DNA of 28,085 nt from Treponema sp. (GCA_031268245.1 JAIRXN010000074.1:1-28085); one strand, 5' to 3'; numbered from the stretch's first letter, positions 1-7,400 are shown. Notes: generated by a model not told the origin, from the letters alone. Numbers and translations are program-made.

Positions 1-120
1 CTATGGGCAATATGTCAAAACCGTTTTGTAAAAATGGGGAGAATTTTCCAAAAATCCTGATAAATTTGTAAACCGGATTCAACCGGCAGGCGCAACACCC
101 CCGAATTTGGCAAAAACAGT

Positions 121-157
121 AGATTTAGCGGAATTCTTGCAGAAATCCGCTAAATCT
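121..157. repeat. Inverted repeat (hairpin) upstream of the YmdB-type gene
   Basis: Perfect 12-base arms (121-132 and 146-157, AGATTTAGCGGA and its complement). The stem continues inward across one A/A mismatch with three more pairs, leaving a five-base loop at 137-141. No T-run follows, so it is not a convincing intrinsic terminator. It could be a leader hairpin or a protein-binding site for the gene that starts near 253. A second small hairpin, ACCAAC/GTTGGT, lies at 175-189. The rest of bases 1-252 shows no convincing gene. Confidence 0.6.
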
Positions 158-252
158 GCAAGACTTGTGAAACAACCAACCGAGTTGGTGAACAGGCTCA
201 TATCCCAAAATTTTATGTGTGGTCAAATTCAAGTGTCAAAAGGCAGGTTTAT

Positions 253-1041
253 ATGGCATGTGTGCGGGCTCTGATGATCGGCGACGTAATGGGGGAACCG
301 GGTCTTAAGGTTCTGGAGCAGCAGCTTCCCCTGCTTATAAAGAAACATAAAGCGGATTTTAGCGTTGTAAACGGAGAAAATGCCGCCGCCGGCTTCGGTA
401 TGACCGAAGATGTGCTCCGGCGGATTATTGCCGCCGGGGCCGATGTGGTTAGTTCCGGAAACCATGTCTGGGAAAAGCGGGATTTTTGGCCTGTCATGGA
501 AAGAGAAGAGCGTCTCCTCCGTCCGGCCAACTATCCCGAGGGGGCTGCGGGGCGGGGTTCCGTGCTGGTGGAACAGGCGGGTATTGTCTGGCACGTGATA
601 AATCTCCAGGGCCGGGAGCTGATGAGCAGCATCGATTGTCCTTTCAAATGTTTCGACAAACTTTACCGGGAAGATTCATCCGTCACGCTGGTGGATTTCC
701 ATGCGGAAACGACTGGGGAAAAGGAGGCTCTGGCCTACTACCTTGACGGCCGGGCCGCCGTTGTGGCGGGAACCCATAGCCATATCCAGACTGCCGATGA
801 ACGGCTCCTGCCCCGGGGAACGGCCTATATCAGCGATCTGGGCATGACCGGGGTTCAGAATGAAGTAATCGGCATGGATTTCCGTATTTGTCTGGACAGA
901 GCCCGGAAACAGATTCTCTATAAGATGGAATGTGCGGAAAATACCGGAGAAATAAGAGGTATCACGGTGGAAATTGAAGGAGAGACAGGAAAGGCTCTTT
1001 CGATCCGCCGGATCGGCTTTCCTCCTGCAGTCTGTGCATGA
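253..1041 (+). CDS. ymdB: YmdB/TIGR00282-family metallophosphoesterase
   Basis: Predicted cytosolic phosphodiesterase of the YmdB family, whose studied members hydrolyse 2',3'-cyclic nucleotides at a dinuclear metal centre. All expected ligands are visible, numbered from ATG 253: IGDVMGEPG (D11), VNGENAAAG (E42, N43), SGNHVWEKRD (N70, H71), DFHAE (H150) and GTHSHIQTAD (H175, H177). At 262 aa it is full length. The frame is open back to an ATG at 217, but the family motif begins right after 253. An AGGCAGG at 241-247 sits five bases before ATG 253. GTG 262 is a real alternative, because it would give a protein collinear with Bacillus YmdB (ligand at residue 8). The gene converges with the GerMN gene. 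In many genomes this family neighbours ribonuclease Y; that gene is not here. Confidence 0.88.
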   Translation: MACVRALMIGDVMGEPGLKVLEQQLPLLIKKHKADFSVVNGENAAAGFGMTEDVLRRIIAAGADVVSSGNHVWEKRDFWPVMEREERLLRPANYPEGAAGRGSVLVEQAGIVWHVINLQGRELMSSIDCPFKCFDKLYREDSSVTLVDFHAETTGEKEALAYYLDGRAAVVAGTHSHIQTADERLLPRGTAYISDLGMTGVQNEVIGMDFRICLDRARKQILYKMECAENTGEIRGITVEIEGETGKALSIRRIGFPPAVCA

Positions 1042-1090
1042 AGCGGAAATGGATTGTCTCTTTTTGAGCATTACCGTAATAGATGAGGCT

Positions 1091-1115
1091 GTTCCAAAAC
1101 TTCAGTTTTTGGAAC
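1091..1115. repeat. Intergenic hairpin, family A copy 1 (possible two-way terminator)
   Basis: GTTCCAAAA (1091-1099) pairs with TTTTGGAAC (1107-1115) around a seven-base loop, midway between two convergent genes, where a bidirectional terminator would be expected. On the minus strand it contains the core AAACTGAAGTTTTG and is followed by AGCC. Related hairpins occur at 3053-3076 and 12034-12065. Confidence 0.6.
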
Positions 1116-1129
1116 AAGCTCAGATGAAG

Positions 1130-1948
1130 TTAATTTCCATTATCCCGCCCGACAGGGCTTCCAATCCAGATGCCTTCTCCCAGGTAGTCTATTCTCCTGC
1201 CTTCGATTAGAATCTGTACGTCTTTGACATTTGAAAATTCCGTAGCAGTCCATACAATCTGTCTGAGCTGGGCGGCATAGCCTTCAACGCCATAGGTGTT
1301 AAAGAGAAACTCATCATTAAAGCTGATATAGGCGGTACTGCCCTGAACGGTAAGGTTAAGGATACGGCTTTCTTCGGGAACAAGACTTACTATGCCCCGG
1401 CGTTTTTCTTCCGCATTGGGGCCTGCCAGAAGGGCTTTAATGGTATCCAGCATCGGGGAATCTGAAACAGGGATCTTTCGTACAACGGAAAAGCGCAGAA
1501 TGACGCCATCGTTATCCACATGGGTAAAATAGATGGTTCTCTCCCTGACCGCGGTCTGGGGCTGTTGAACGGGGGCCTGCCGGGCAGGAGCAGGTTTGGC
1601 TGCAGGGATATTTTCTGCAGGCGGAACGGTTCTTTCAGGTTTGGGTGGAGCCGGTTCGTCCTTTTTTTCGGGAGGGGGCTGCGGCATCCGCACCGCGGGA
1701 GCTTCAGGCGGCTCCGGGGGAGGGGTCTCTTCTTCCGGTTCTGCTTCCCCGTTTTTCAGGGGCCCTGTAAGAAAAGGTATCTCAATGTTGTTTTGTCTGA
1801 GATTTTCCCGGATGGTTTCCTGCTTGATAAAAAAAACGCCGGCGATTATGATAAAAAAAACTATCCAGAAAAGCACCGCCAAAGGAATTTTTCGGCCCGG
1901 AGAGGATTTTGCAGGCTTTTTTCTGTTATCTTTCTTACGGGGCGCCAC
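1130..1948 (-). CDS. Membrane-anchored GerMN-domain protein
   Basis: This 272-aa protein has three parts. A basic N-terminus leads into one membrane segment (about residues 21-42). A long Pro/Glu/Ala-rich linker follows (about 60-130). The C-terminal GerMN domain (about 138-262) contains the family-typical stretch running from TIYFTHVDNDG through AYISFNDEF to WTATEF. GerMN domains occur in spore germination proteins and in many non-sporulating bacteria as extracytoplasmic domains of unclear ligand; the linker would let the domain reach across the periplasm. The start codon is GTG (1946-1948); the only nearby ATG is out of frame, and no strong ribosome binding site is visible. The gene lies 60 bases downstream of the nitrilase-family gene on the same strand and may share its transcript. 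The exact role is unknown. Confidence 0.8.
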   Translation of the reverse strand: MAPRKKDNRKKPAKSSPGRKIPLAVLFWIVFFIIIAGVFFIKQETIRENLRQNNIEIPFLTGPLKNGEAEPEEETPPPEPPEAPAVRMPQPPPEKKDEPAPPKPERTVPPAENIPAAKPAPARQAPVQQPQTAVRERTIYFTHVDNDGVILRFSVVRKIPVSDSPMLDTIKALLAGPNAEEKRRGIVSLVPEESRILNLTVQGSTAYISFNDEFLFNTYGVEGYAAQLRQIVWTATEFSNVKDVQILIEGRRIDYLGEGIWIGSPVGRDNGN

Positions 1949-2008
1949 GTTACCATGATACTTTATCCGGGGCCGGTAGACAAGTGAACTTATCCGGGCC
2001 AGGCTCCG

Positions 2009-2947
2009 TTATCTGCGGGCATCGTCCCGCTTAAATGGGGGCTCTACCGTTTCGGAAACCAGCATCGAATAGGTTTTCGGCTTTCTATAGGCGTTTCCCC
2101 AGACCTCTTGTTTACGGGAAGAGCGGATCTTGTCCACATCAAATTCCGCAATAAAAATACCTTCGGCTTCACCGGCTTCCACAATCAGACTGTCTCTGGC
2201 CTCGAAATGATTCGGGCTTGTTTCCCCGTAGGCGATGCCGTCAAAGGCCAGGGAATGACCGTTACAGTCGTATTTCCCTCCCGCATAGTTGGTCATGGCG
2301 ATACCCGTCATGTTCTCGAATGCCCTGGATCTCAACTGACTTTTTCTGTTGATCTCGATAGGGCAGGCGTTGGGTATCAGTATTATCTCCGCTCCTTTGA
2401 GCATCAGTATCCGTGCGCTTTCCGGAAATTCCCTGTCGTAACAGATCATGGCGCCGATTTTTATCTTCCCGCAGCGGGTATCAAGGTCTACAACATAAAA
2501 ATCGTCCCCCGGAGAGAGGTATTTCTCCACATCAAAATCGCAGGTGTGAACTTTTGCATAGGTCATGATGGAATTTCCAAAACGGTCTATCAGGCTTACT
2601 GTGTTCCGGGGCAGGCCAGGCCATTTTTCAAGGTAACTGAGGGCTATGGCCATGTTCAGTTCCCTTGCCTCCCCGCAGAAATGCGTGAAAAAATCACTCT
2701 CCCTGTCTATGGCGTTTTCTTTCCAATTTTCCGGAAGGCCGCCTCGCTCTTTGGTTCCGGCGGAGGGCAGCGTATCAAAGGTATAGCCTATGTTCCACAT
2801 CTCGGGGAATAAGGCCAGATCCGCATCCAGTTCTTTTGCCAGCCTGCAGTACGCAATGCCTTTTTCCAGATTTTCTGTCTGCGCTTCCGCCGAAGCGCCG
2901 GCGTTTGAGGGATTCAACTGCAGCAACGCAACCTTGAATGAAGCCAT
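2009..2947 (-). CDS. Carbon-nitrogen hydrolase (nitrilase superfamily amidase)
   Basis: Predicted cytosolic amidase using the Glu-Lys-Cys triad of the nitrilase superfamily. The triad is seen as E49 in LFPEMWNIGY, K132 in YAKVHTCDF and C169 in AMICYDREFPE. The protein is 312 aa and begins directly with the first beta strand (MASFKVALLQLNPS), so the start is well placed. Superfamily members hydrolyse omega-amides, N-carbamoyl compounds or aliphatic amides; the substrate cannot be named from the sequence. The gene is divergent from the barrel gene at 3093 and upstream of the GerMN gene. A strong promoter (2956-2984) places transcription start almost on the ATG, which predicts a leaderless mRNA. 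Confidence 0.88.
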   Translation of the reverse strand: MASFKVALLQLNPSNAGASAEAQTENLEKGIAYCRLAKELDADLALFPEMWNIGYTFDTLPSAGTKERGGLPENWKENAIDRESDFFTHFCGEARELNMAIALSYLEKWPGLPRNTVSLIDRFGNSIMTYAKVHTCDFDVEKYLSPGDDFYVVDLDTRCGKIKIGAMICYDREFPESARILMLKGAEIILIPNACPIEINRKSQLRSRAFENMTGIAMTNYAGGKYDCNGHSLAFDGIAYGETSPNHFEARDSLIVEAGEAEGIFIAEFDVDKIRSSRKQEVWGNAYRKPKTYSMLVSETVEPPFKRDDARR

Positions 2948-2955
2948 GATTCTTC

Positions 2956-2984
2956 ATTATAGCCAATCTATTCCGTAAAGGCAA
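2956..2984 (-). promoter_or_regulatory. Sigma-70-like promoter for the nitrilase-family gene
   Basis: On the minus strand: -35 TTGCCT (2984-2979), a 17-base spacer and a consensus -10 TATAAT (2961-2956). Only eight bases separate the -10 from the ATG at 2947. Initiation 7-9 bases after the -10 would therefore fall at the start codon or within one base of it. Confidence 0.75.
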
Positions 2985-3052
2985 TTCCGGCGGCGAATTG
3001 ACAGACCTGCGGAAAGAAGGGATACTTGAGCTTGTTCAAATCCAGGCTTGCC

Positions 3053-3076
3053 GTTCTAAAATTGATATTTTGGAAC
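3053..3076. repeat. Intergenic hairpin, family A copy 2
   Basis: GTTCTAAAAT (3053-3062) pairs with ATTTTGGAAC (3067-3076) around a TGAT loop: ten pairs, one of them a U-G wobble. It is followed by AGCC and preceded at 3028-3037 by GAGCTTGTTC, both of which also flank copy 1 (1091-1115, read on the minus strand). Confidence 0.65.
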
Positions 3077-3092
3077 AGCCTTACTTTATGAA

Positions 3093-4064
3093 ATGATTAA
3101 AAAAAATGCCGCAAGGACAGTGTTATGTGCCGCTGTCTTTCTGACTTTCCTTCATGCGCCGCTCTGGCCTGAAGAGGCTGCAGGGAAACCTGGTTCCGTA
3201 ATTTCTGATTCTACCACGGTGAACTTTACCGTATCCAGCCTCCCGGAAGCAGCGCTGGGCATAACGGAAAAACTGAGCGTCCCCTTTCTGCGGGGAGACA
3301 GTCCCCTGACCGAGGGGAACAATCTCAGCGCCTCTTTTACCGCGGAATTTACTCCTATTTCGATCAACGGCTATGCGGAATTTGTCTGGACCCCGCTTGC
3401 CTTCCTGCAGTTTGTTTCAGGCGGCCGGGCGGGTTCAGGCTGGAACATAGAGCTTTTCGGGAACGAAGTGCGGGGCATTGGCATCAACCGCCGCGGGGCC
3501 CGTGGTACTGCCTGGACGGATGCGGAAGCCTTCGGCGGCCTTACCTGGATGGTCAAGGCCGGCGCGGTATTCCAGTTTGATGCGGCGGCTCTCTTTCCCG
3601 GCGACTGGAACCATGTTGTAGTACGACTCTACCAGGAACTCAACTTCTCCTCATTTTCCTCCGCCGCAGCAGGGGAATCCTGGTACTATGCCGACGATTT
3701 TGGCGAAAACCGGAACGGTCAGAATTACTATGCATCGTATCTTTTCGGCTACCAGATGCCGCGGAAACCCCTTTTCCTTGATATGACGGCCCTCATGGCG
3801 GAACAGTACCGCTTTCTCTACCATGTGCCGGGCGGAGATGCATGGGGCGACGATCTTGACCGCTGGGTGTTTTCCGCTCTCTTTAACTTCAGTTTTACCG
3901 GCTGGTTCAGCACCGCCCTTATCACTCAGGTCAGGACCATGAGGAATTTCGGCGGCAATACTGCGGATCTGGAATTCTATCAGGATCGCCGCATGGCGGA
4001 CGGCAATCCCCTGAGACTGGAGTTCTACCGGGTAGCGGCAATATTCAGCTTCAAATTGAGGTAG
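3093..4064 (+). CDS. Predicted outer-membrane beta-barrel protein, unknown function
   Basis: This 323-aa protein has an N-terminal signal peptide (about residues 1-26, charged start, hydrophobic core, likely cut before EEAAG). The rest is alternating hydrophobic and polar residues rich in aromatics and glycine. It ends in a strand-like segment (AAIFSFKLR), the pattern of an outer-membrane barrel. No enzymatic motif was recognised. Porin-like or surface-antigen roles are possible, and spirochete genomes hold many such family-specific proteins. The start at ATG 3093 lacks a clear ribosome binding site. The 3' end overlaps the convergent PduO-type gene by 14 bases (4051-4064). Confidence 0.65.
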   Translation: MIKKNAARTVLCAAVFLTFLHAPLWPEEAAGKPGSVISDSTTVNFTVSSLPEAALGITEKLSVPFLRGDSPLTEGNNLSASFTAEFTPISINGYAEFVWTPLAFLQFVSGGRAGSGWNIELFGNEVRGIGINRRGARGTAWTDAEAFGGLTWMVKAGAVFQFDAAALFPGDWNHVVVRLYQELNFSSFSSAAAGESWYYADDFGENRNGQNYYASYLFGYQMPRKPLFLDMTALMAEQYRFLYHVPGGDAWGDDLDRWVFSALFNFSFTGWFSTALITQVRTMRNFGGNTADLEFYQDRRMADGNPLRLEFYRVAAIFSFKLR

Positions 4065-4548
4065 CCGAGGCCCTGCGGGCAAGCAGAAACAGCAGATCCG
4101 AAAGGCGGTTTATGTATGACAGTATCTCTGTCTCTATTCCTTCGGCTCTGTCGAGGCTTACGAGCCGTCTTTCAAGCCGGCGGCACACTGTCCTGCATAT
4201 ATGGAAGACTGCGTCCTGCCGGGAACTGCCGGGCATTATGAATGAGTCCAGCGGGGGGAGTCCTGTTTCCAGTTCCACAATGAGTTTTTCAATGTTTTTC
4301 AGCGCGGGGGCCAGGGCTTCTCTGCTTTGATAGCCCGGCAGGGCAAGCGCAGAGGCAAGCGTGGAAAGATCCTTCTGTAGTCCTGCTATAGACTGCCCCG
4401 CGTCCGCAAGGGAACGGGCCAGGCCCAGAAAAGCGATAAGCTCATCCAGTTCCCCCAGGCATTCAATGCGGAGACTGTCCTTACCCAGCCTGTTGCCGTC
4501 AGCCAGATCGGTAGTACCGCCGTCCCCTCTTTTTGTACTGATGCTCAC
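4051..4548 (-). CDS. pduO: PduO-type cob(I)alamin adenosyltransferase
   Basis: Transfers adenosyl from ATP to cob(I)alamin to make coenzyme B12. Family hallmarks seen are the ATP-binding N-terminus STKRGDGGTTDL, RIECLGELDELIAFLG, the helix RTVCRRLERR and the C-terminal YINRLSDLLFLLAR. At 165 aa the length is normal for a stand-alone enzyme. The start is GTG, overlapping the stop of the upstream editing gene in a GTGA (4545-4548). AGGAAGGA within the end of that gene can serve as ribosome binding site, so the two are translationally coupled. The pairing of a tRNA-editing protein with a cobalamin enzyme has no obvious metabolic logic. Confidence 0.92.
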   Translation of the reverse strand: MSISTKRGDGGTTDLADGNRLGKDSLRIECLGELDELIAFLGLARSLADAGQSIAGLQKDLSTLASALALPGYQSREALAPALKNIEKLIVELETGLPPLDSFIMPGSSRQDAVFHICRTVCRRLERRLVSLDRAEGIETEILSYINRLSDLLFLLARRASATSI

Positions 4549-5744
4549 TCCGTTTTTCCTTCCTGCAGACTTTCCATAAAGGCTGCCAGGCTGCTGCCGT
4601 TTTCAAAGAGACCCTGGAAGAAACCGTTTCCTCCGCCTCCGCGGCCGCCCAGACTCCCCATTTTTTTGCCGAACAGTGCCTTGAGATCTCTGCCCGTATC
4701 CTGGGTAAAGGCGGCAAATTTCAGGTCTGTTTCCGAGGCCAGCACATAGAGGCTTCCGTTCTTTTTCTGTGCGGCCCGGCCTATGCGGAGCAGTTCTTCC
4801 ATGCTCTTGTCTGCATAACTCTTTACGATTATTGCAGTGCCGAACCTGTCCGCTCCGGCGGCAAGCAGGATGGCTTCGTTTTCCGCAACGATTTCTTCCA
4901 GTTCACTCAGGCGCCTTTCCAGCCGGGTGTTTTTTTCAAGCTGGATCAACGCCGCTTCGCCTGTTTCGTGTAAGGGCGCCCTGAAAGCCCGGCTTACGGT
5001 TAAGATATTTTTTCTGAGAAGCCGGCTCTCTTCAAGGCAGCGGCGGCCTGCAATAAAACTGACACGGGTCATGCCCTTGTACTTCCCGGCTCCCAGGATA
5101 CGGAGCATGCCGATTTGTCCGGTGGAGGCGCAGTGGGTGCCGCAGCAGGGTGAAAAGTCGTTCCCTTCGATCTCCACTACCCTGATCGCATCCTCCCCCT
5201 TAGGCGGCGCCTTGCGCAGGGGGAAACGTGAAATATCCTCCGGAGGACAAAGATGGATGATTACAGAATGGTTTTCTTCAATGGCGTCCATCACCGCATC
5301 TTCCACAGCAAGCAGAATCTCCTCGCTTAAAACAGGGCTGTCCACATCAATGGTGCATATCTCTTCCCCCAGGCGCATGGAAACGGTAGCTTTTCCCGTG
5401 ATCCTCAGTATTGTTCCCGAAAGGAGATGTTGGGCCGTATGGCAAACGGTATAGTCACGGCGGCGGCGCAGATCAAGCAGGCATTCTACAGGCCCCGGCC
5501 TGAGCCGCCGGGCGTTTTCCGCACCGACAATATGAAGAATCTCTTCTCCTTCTTCACGGACATCCAGCAGGGCCGCCCCCTGAATGCTTCCCCGGTCGGC
5601 GCTCTGGCCGCCGCCTTCCGGATAGAATATGCTTCTATCCAGAACAAGGGCTGCCTCCTGTTCTCCGATATGCCGGATCTCTCTTATTTCTGCACTGTAA
5701 GGGTTTGCAGAAAAATACTCATAGTACAGTTTTTTAGTTTGCAT
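4545..5744 (-). CDS. Alanyl-tRNA editing protein (AlaX-like, with DHHA1-type C-terminus)
   Basis: Stand-alone relative of the alanyl-tRNA synthetase editing domain, predicted to hydrolyse mischarged Ser- or Gly-tRNA(Ala). Numbered from ATG 5744: the N-terminal fold carries YPEGGGQSADRG (41-52), and the zinc site is H102/H106 in HTAQHLLS with C200/H204 in CCGTHC. After a coiled region (about 260-295) there is a DHHA1-like C-terminus ending in a glycine-rich stretch (GSLGGRGGGGNGFFQG), as at the end of AlaRS. At 399 aa it is a long AlaX type. The frame extends to a GTG at 5753, but that codon lies inside the predicted -10 box, so ATG 5744 is preferred. The synthetase catalytic domain is absent. 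Confidence 0.88.
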   Translation of the reverse strand: MQTKKLYYEYFSANPYSAEIREIRHIGEQEAALVLDRSIFYPEGGGQSADRGSIQGAALLDVREEGEEILHIVGAENARRLRPGPVECLLDLRRRRDYTVCHTAQHLLSGTILRITGKATVSMRLGEEICTIDVDSPVLSEEILLAVEDAVMDAIEENHSVIIHLCPPEDISRFPLRKAPPKGEDAIRVVEIEGNDFSPCCGTHCASTGQIGMLRILGAGKYKGMTRVSFIAGRRCLEESRLLRKNILTVSRAFRAPLHETGEAALIQLEKNTRLERRLSELEEIVAENEAILLAAGADRFGTAIIVKSYADKSMEELLRIGRAAQKKNGSLYVLASETDLKFAAFTQDTGRDLKALFGKKMGSLGGRGGGGNGFFQGLFENGSSLAAFMESLQEGKTE

Positions 5745-5751
5745 TAAGATC

Positions 5752-5780
5752 ACTATAATTGAAAAGCAGTATTATGTCAT
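5752..5780 (-). promoter_or_regulatory. Sigma-70-like promoter for the tRNA-editing gene
   Basis: On the minus strand: -35 ATGACA (5780-5775), a 17-base spacer and -10 TATAGT (5757-5752). Seven bases (5751-5745) separate the -10 from ATG 5744, so transcription would begin on the A of the start codon. This both predicts a leaderless mRNA and rules out the upstream GTG 5753. Confidence 0.7.
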
Positions 5781-5843
5781 GGCTGCCATAGATGTTTTCT
5801 TCAATTTGCTGTAATATGAGTTTGTTTCGAAACTAAGAAAGCG

Positions 5844-5886
5844 CTGATTGCGAACCTTCGGTTCGATTCGAATGCGAATAAATCAG
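5844..5886. repeat. Dispersed palindrome, family B copy 1 (three-way-junction form)
   Basis: CTGATT (5844-5849) pairs with AATCAG (5881-5886), and ATTCG (5866-5870) pairs with CGAAT (5875-5879). Between them a complete small hairpin, CGAACC/GGTTCG (5851-5865), is inserted in the left arm. The copy at 12653-12680 has the same arms without this insert. The element lies in the 188-base gap between the divergent editing and solute-binding genes. The adjacent GTTTCGAAAC (5824-5833) is a further short palindrome. Confidence 0.75.
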
Positions 5887-5932
5887 TGCCGCCCTAACCG
5901 GATTTTGAAACCGGTCCGGAGGAATAGATTTT

Positions 5933-7336
5933 ATGAAATACACAATCTCCCCTGTAGTGATTTTCAGTTTTGTGTTTCTTTTGTTCCTTTCCGCCTGTTC
6001 CGGCAAAAAGCAGGATTCAGCCTCTGCTCCGGCGGCGGATAATTCTTCCGGAGCCGCTGCGGCGGAAAGAAACTCAGGCCAGGCAAAATATACCCAGGAC
6101 GGCAAGCGTATTATCACCATCGGGACATGGTACGACAAATACTATGTAAGCAAGCACCGGGACATCAACGAAGATCCCAAAATGGCAAACCCTGTCAGCG
6201 CGGAATTACAGCTTAAAAAGATACGGGAAATAGAAGCGAAGTATAATATTGTACTCCAGTATGTCAATTTGACTTTTGACGGGGTACGGGAGAGCATCAA
6301 CACCTCGATCCCCGCGGGGATTCCGGATGTGGATATTTACGAAGTGGATCTCCAGTTCGGTATTCCTGCGGTACTCCATAACTATGCCGTCTCCCTGGAA
6401 GAGATGGGTCTCGGCGGTACGGATGTCTTTAAGGATCAGGCGGTCATGAAATACCTCAATGTTCTGGGCCAGAGGGAAAATTTCCTCTTTATGCCTTCCA
6501 ACGGCGGGGGAATCGGGGCCTATGTCCTTGCCTTCAACCTGGATCTCATCAGACAGGCGGGGCTGGAGAACCCCCAGGATCTCTATGACCGGGGAGAATG
6601 GACATGGGACAAGTGGCGGGAATATCTCAAAAAAATTACTCAGGATACCGACGATGACGGCATTCCCAATATTTACGGCTGGTCAGGCTACTGGAACTGG
6701 ATGCTTACCAATCTTCTCCTTTCCAATCAGGCGGGAATCGCTCCGGGGCCGGAAGAGAAGCTTTCCGATCCCAAAGCCCGTGAGGTACTCCGGTTTATCT
6801 ATGACATATACAATACGGATAAAACCGCCCGTCCCTGGGATTCTTCCAACTGGGAGATCAATAACAGGCTCTATGCGGAGGGGCTTTCCGGTTTCTGGAT
6901 AGGGGCCGACTGGATCTTCAACGAGAACGGCGGCGCCAATCTTCCATTCGAGATTGGGGTTTCCCCCTGGCCGCGCGGGCCTTCGGGTAGTTTTGAAAAC
7001 AACCGGCATAGCCAGCCTTCCGGTAACTGGTTTCTTATTCCCAGGAGTGCGGCAGATCCCCGCTTTGTCTACGATGTAATGTATGACTGGTTTAACTGGT
7101 ATGACGGCGATCTTTCCGTTGCCAGGGCCAATGAATGGTCAAAAATCATGTACATGAACAGCAGAAACTTCAACTATGCACTGATGATGAGCATGAAGCC
7201 CGGATCCGATGTGTGGCAAACCCTGGAGATGAACTTAAACCTGTATCCCCTGATTACGGGAGAAGCCGGCCCTGATGATATTATCGTTGAATACAAGGAT
7301 ATGGTGCAGGCAGCCCTTGACGGCTACTTCAAATAA
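5933..7336 (+). CDS. Extracellular solute-binding lipoprotein (ABC type, family 1-like)
   Basis: Lipid-anchored periplasmic or surface binding protein of 467 aa. The signal peptide ends in a lipobox, LSAC (C22), followed by a Ser/Ala-rich tether. The fold is that of large carbohydrate or oligosaccharide-type binding proteins, with many Trp/Tyr residues (for example WTWDKWREYLKK) and a DxDxDG calcium-loop-like motif, DTDDDG (238-243), of the sort common in such proteins. The ligand cannot be assigned. GGAGG at about 5918-5922 supports ATG 5933. No permease or ATPase gene is adjacent; the next gene is a kinase with its own binding-protein domains. A signalling role with that kinase, or use of a transporter encoded elsewhere, is inferred. 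Confidence 0.85.
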   Translation: MKYTISPVVIFSFVFLLFLSACSGKKQDSASAPAADNSSGAAAAERNSGQAKYTQDGKRIITIGTWYDKYYVSKHRDINEDPKMANPVSAELQLKKIREIEAKYNIVLQYVNLTFDGVRESINTSIPAGIPDVDIYEVDLQFGIPAVLHNYAVSLEEMGLGGTDVFKDQAVMKYLNVLGQRENFLFMPSNGGGIGAYVLAFNLDLIRQAGLENPQDLYDRGEWTWDKWREYLKKITQDTDDDGIPNIYGWSGYWNWMLTNLLLSNQAGIAPGPEEKLSDPKAREVLRFIYDIYNTDKTARPWDSSNWEINNRLYAEGLSGFWIGADWIFNENGGANLPFEIGVSPWPRGPSGSFENNRHSQPSGNWFLIPRSAADPRFVYDVMYDWFNWYDGDLSVARANEWSKIMYMNSRNFNYALMMSMKPGSDVWQTLEMNLNLYPLITGEAGPDDIIVEYKDMVQAALDGYFK

Positions 7337-7378
7337 GTCCCGGTTGGGTCTGGCCGCAAAGTAACCGGCTTTGTGGAC
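7337..7378 (+). other. Possible alternative-stem leader between binding protein and kinase
   Basis: The gap holds two mutually exclusive stems. CCGGTT (7340-7345) can pair with AACCGG (7363-7368), closed outside by GTCC/GGAC (7337-7340 and 7375-7378). Alternatively CAAAG (7357-7361) can pair with CTTTG (7369-7373), which puts AACCGG in the loop. No T-run follows. It may modulate kinase expression relative to the binding protein, or be chance. Confidence 0.3.
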
Positions 7379-7400
7379 AGATACTAAATAATAAGCGTAT

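Noticed and set aside
3063..3092. Promoter TTGATA, 17 bases, TTTATG before the barrel gene
   Set aside because: The -10 is poor and lies only two bases before the ATG, too close for initiation upstream of it.
5933..7336. Complete ABC sugar transporter operon
   Set aside because: No permease or ATPase genes lie on either side of the binding-protein gene.
7337..7378. Cyclic-di-GMP riboswitch (a CGCAAAG string is present)
   Set aside because: The rest of the conserved core and the second helix are missing, so the short match is not sufficient.
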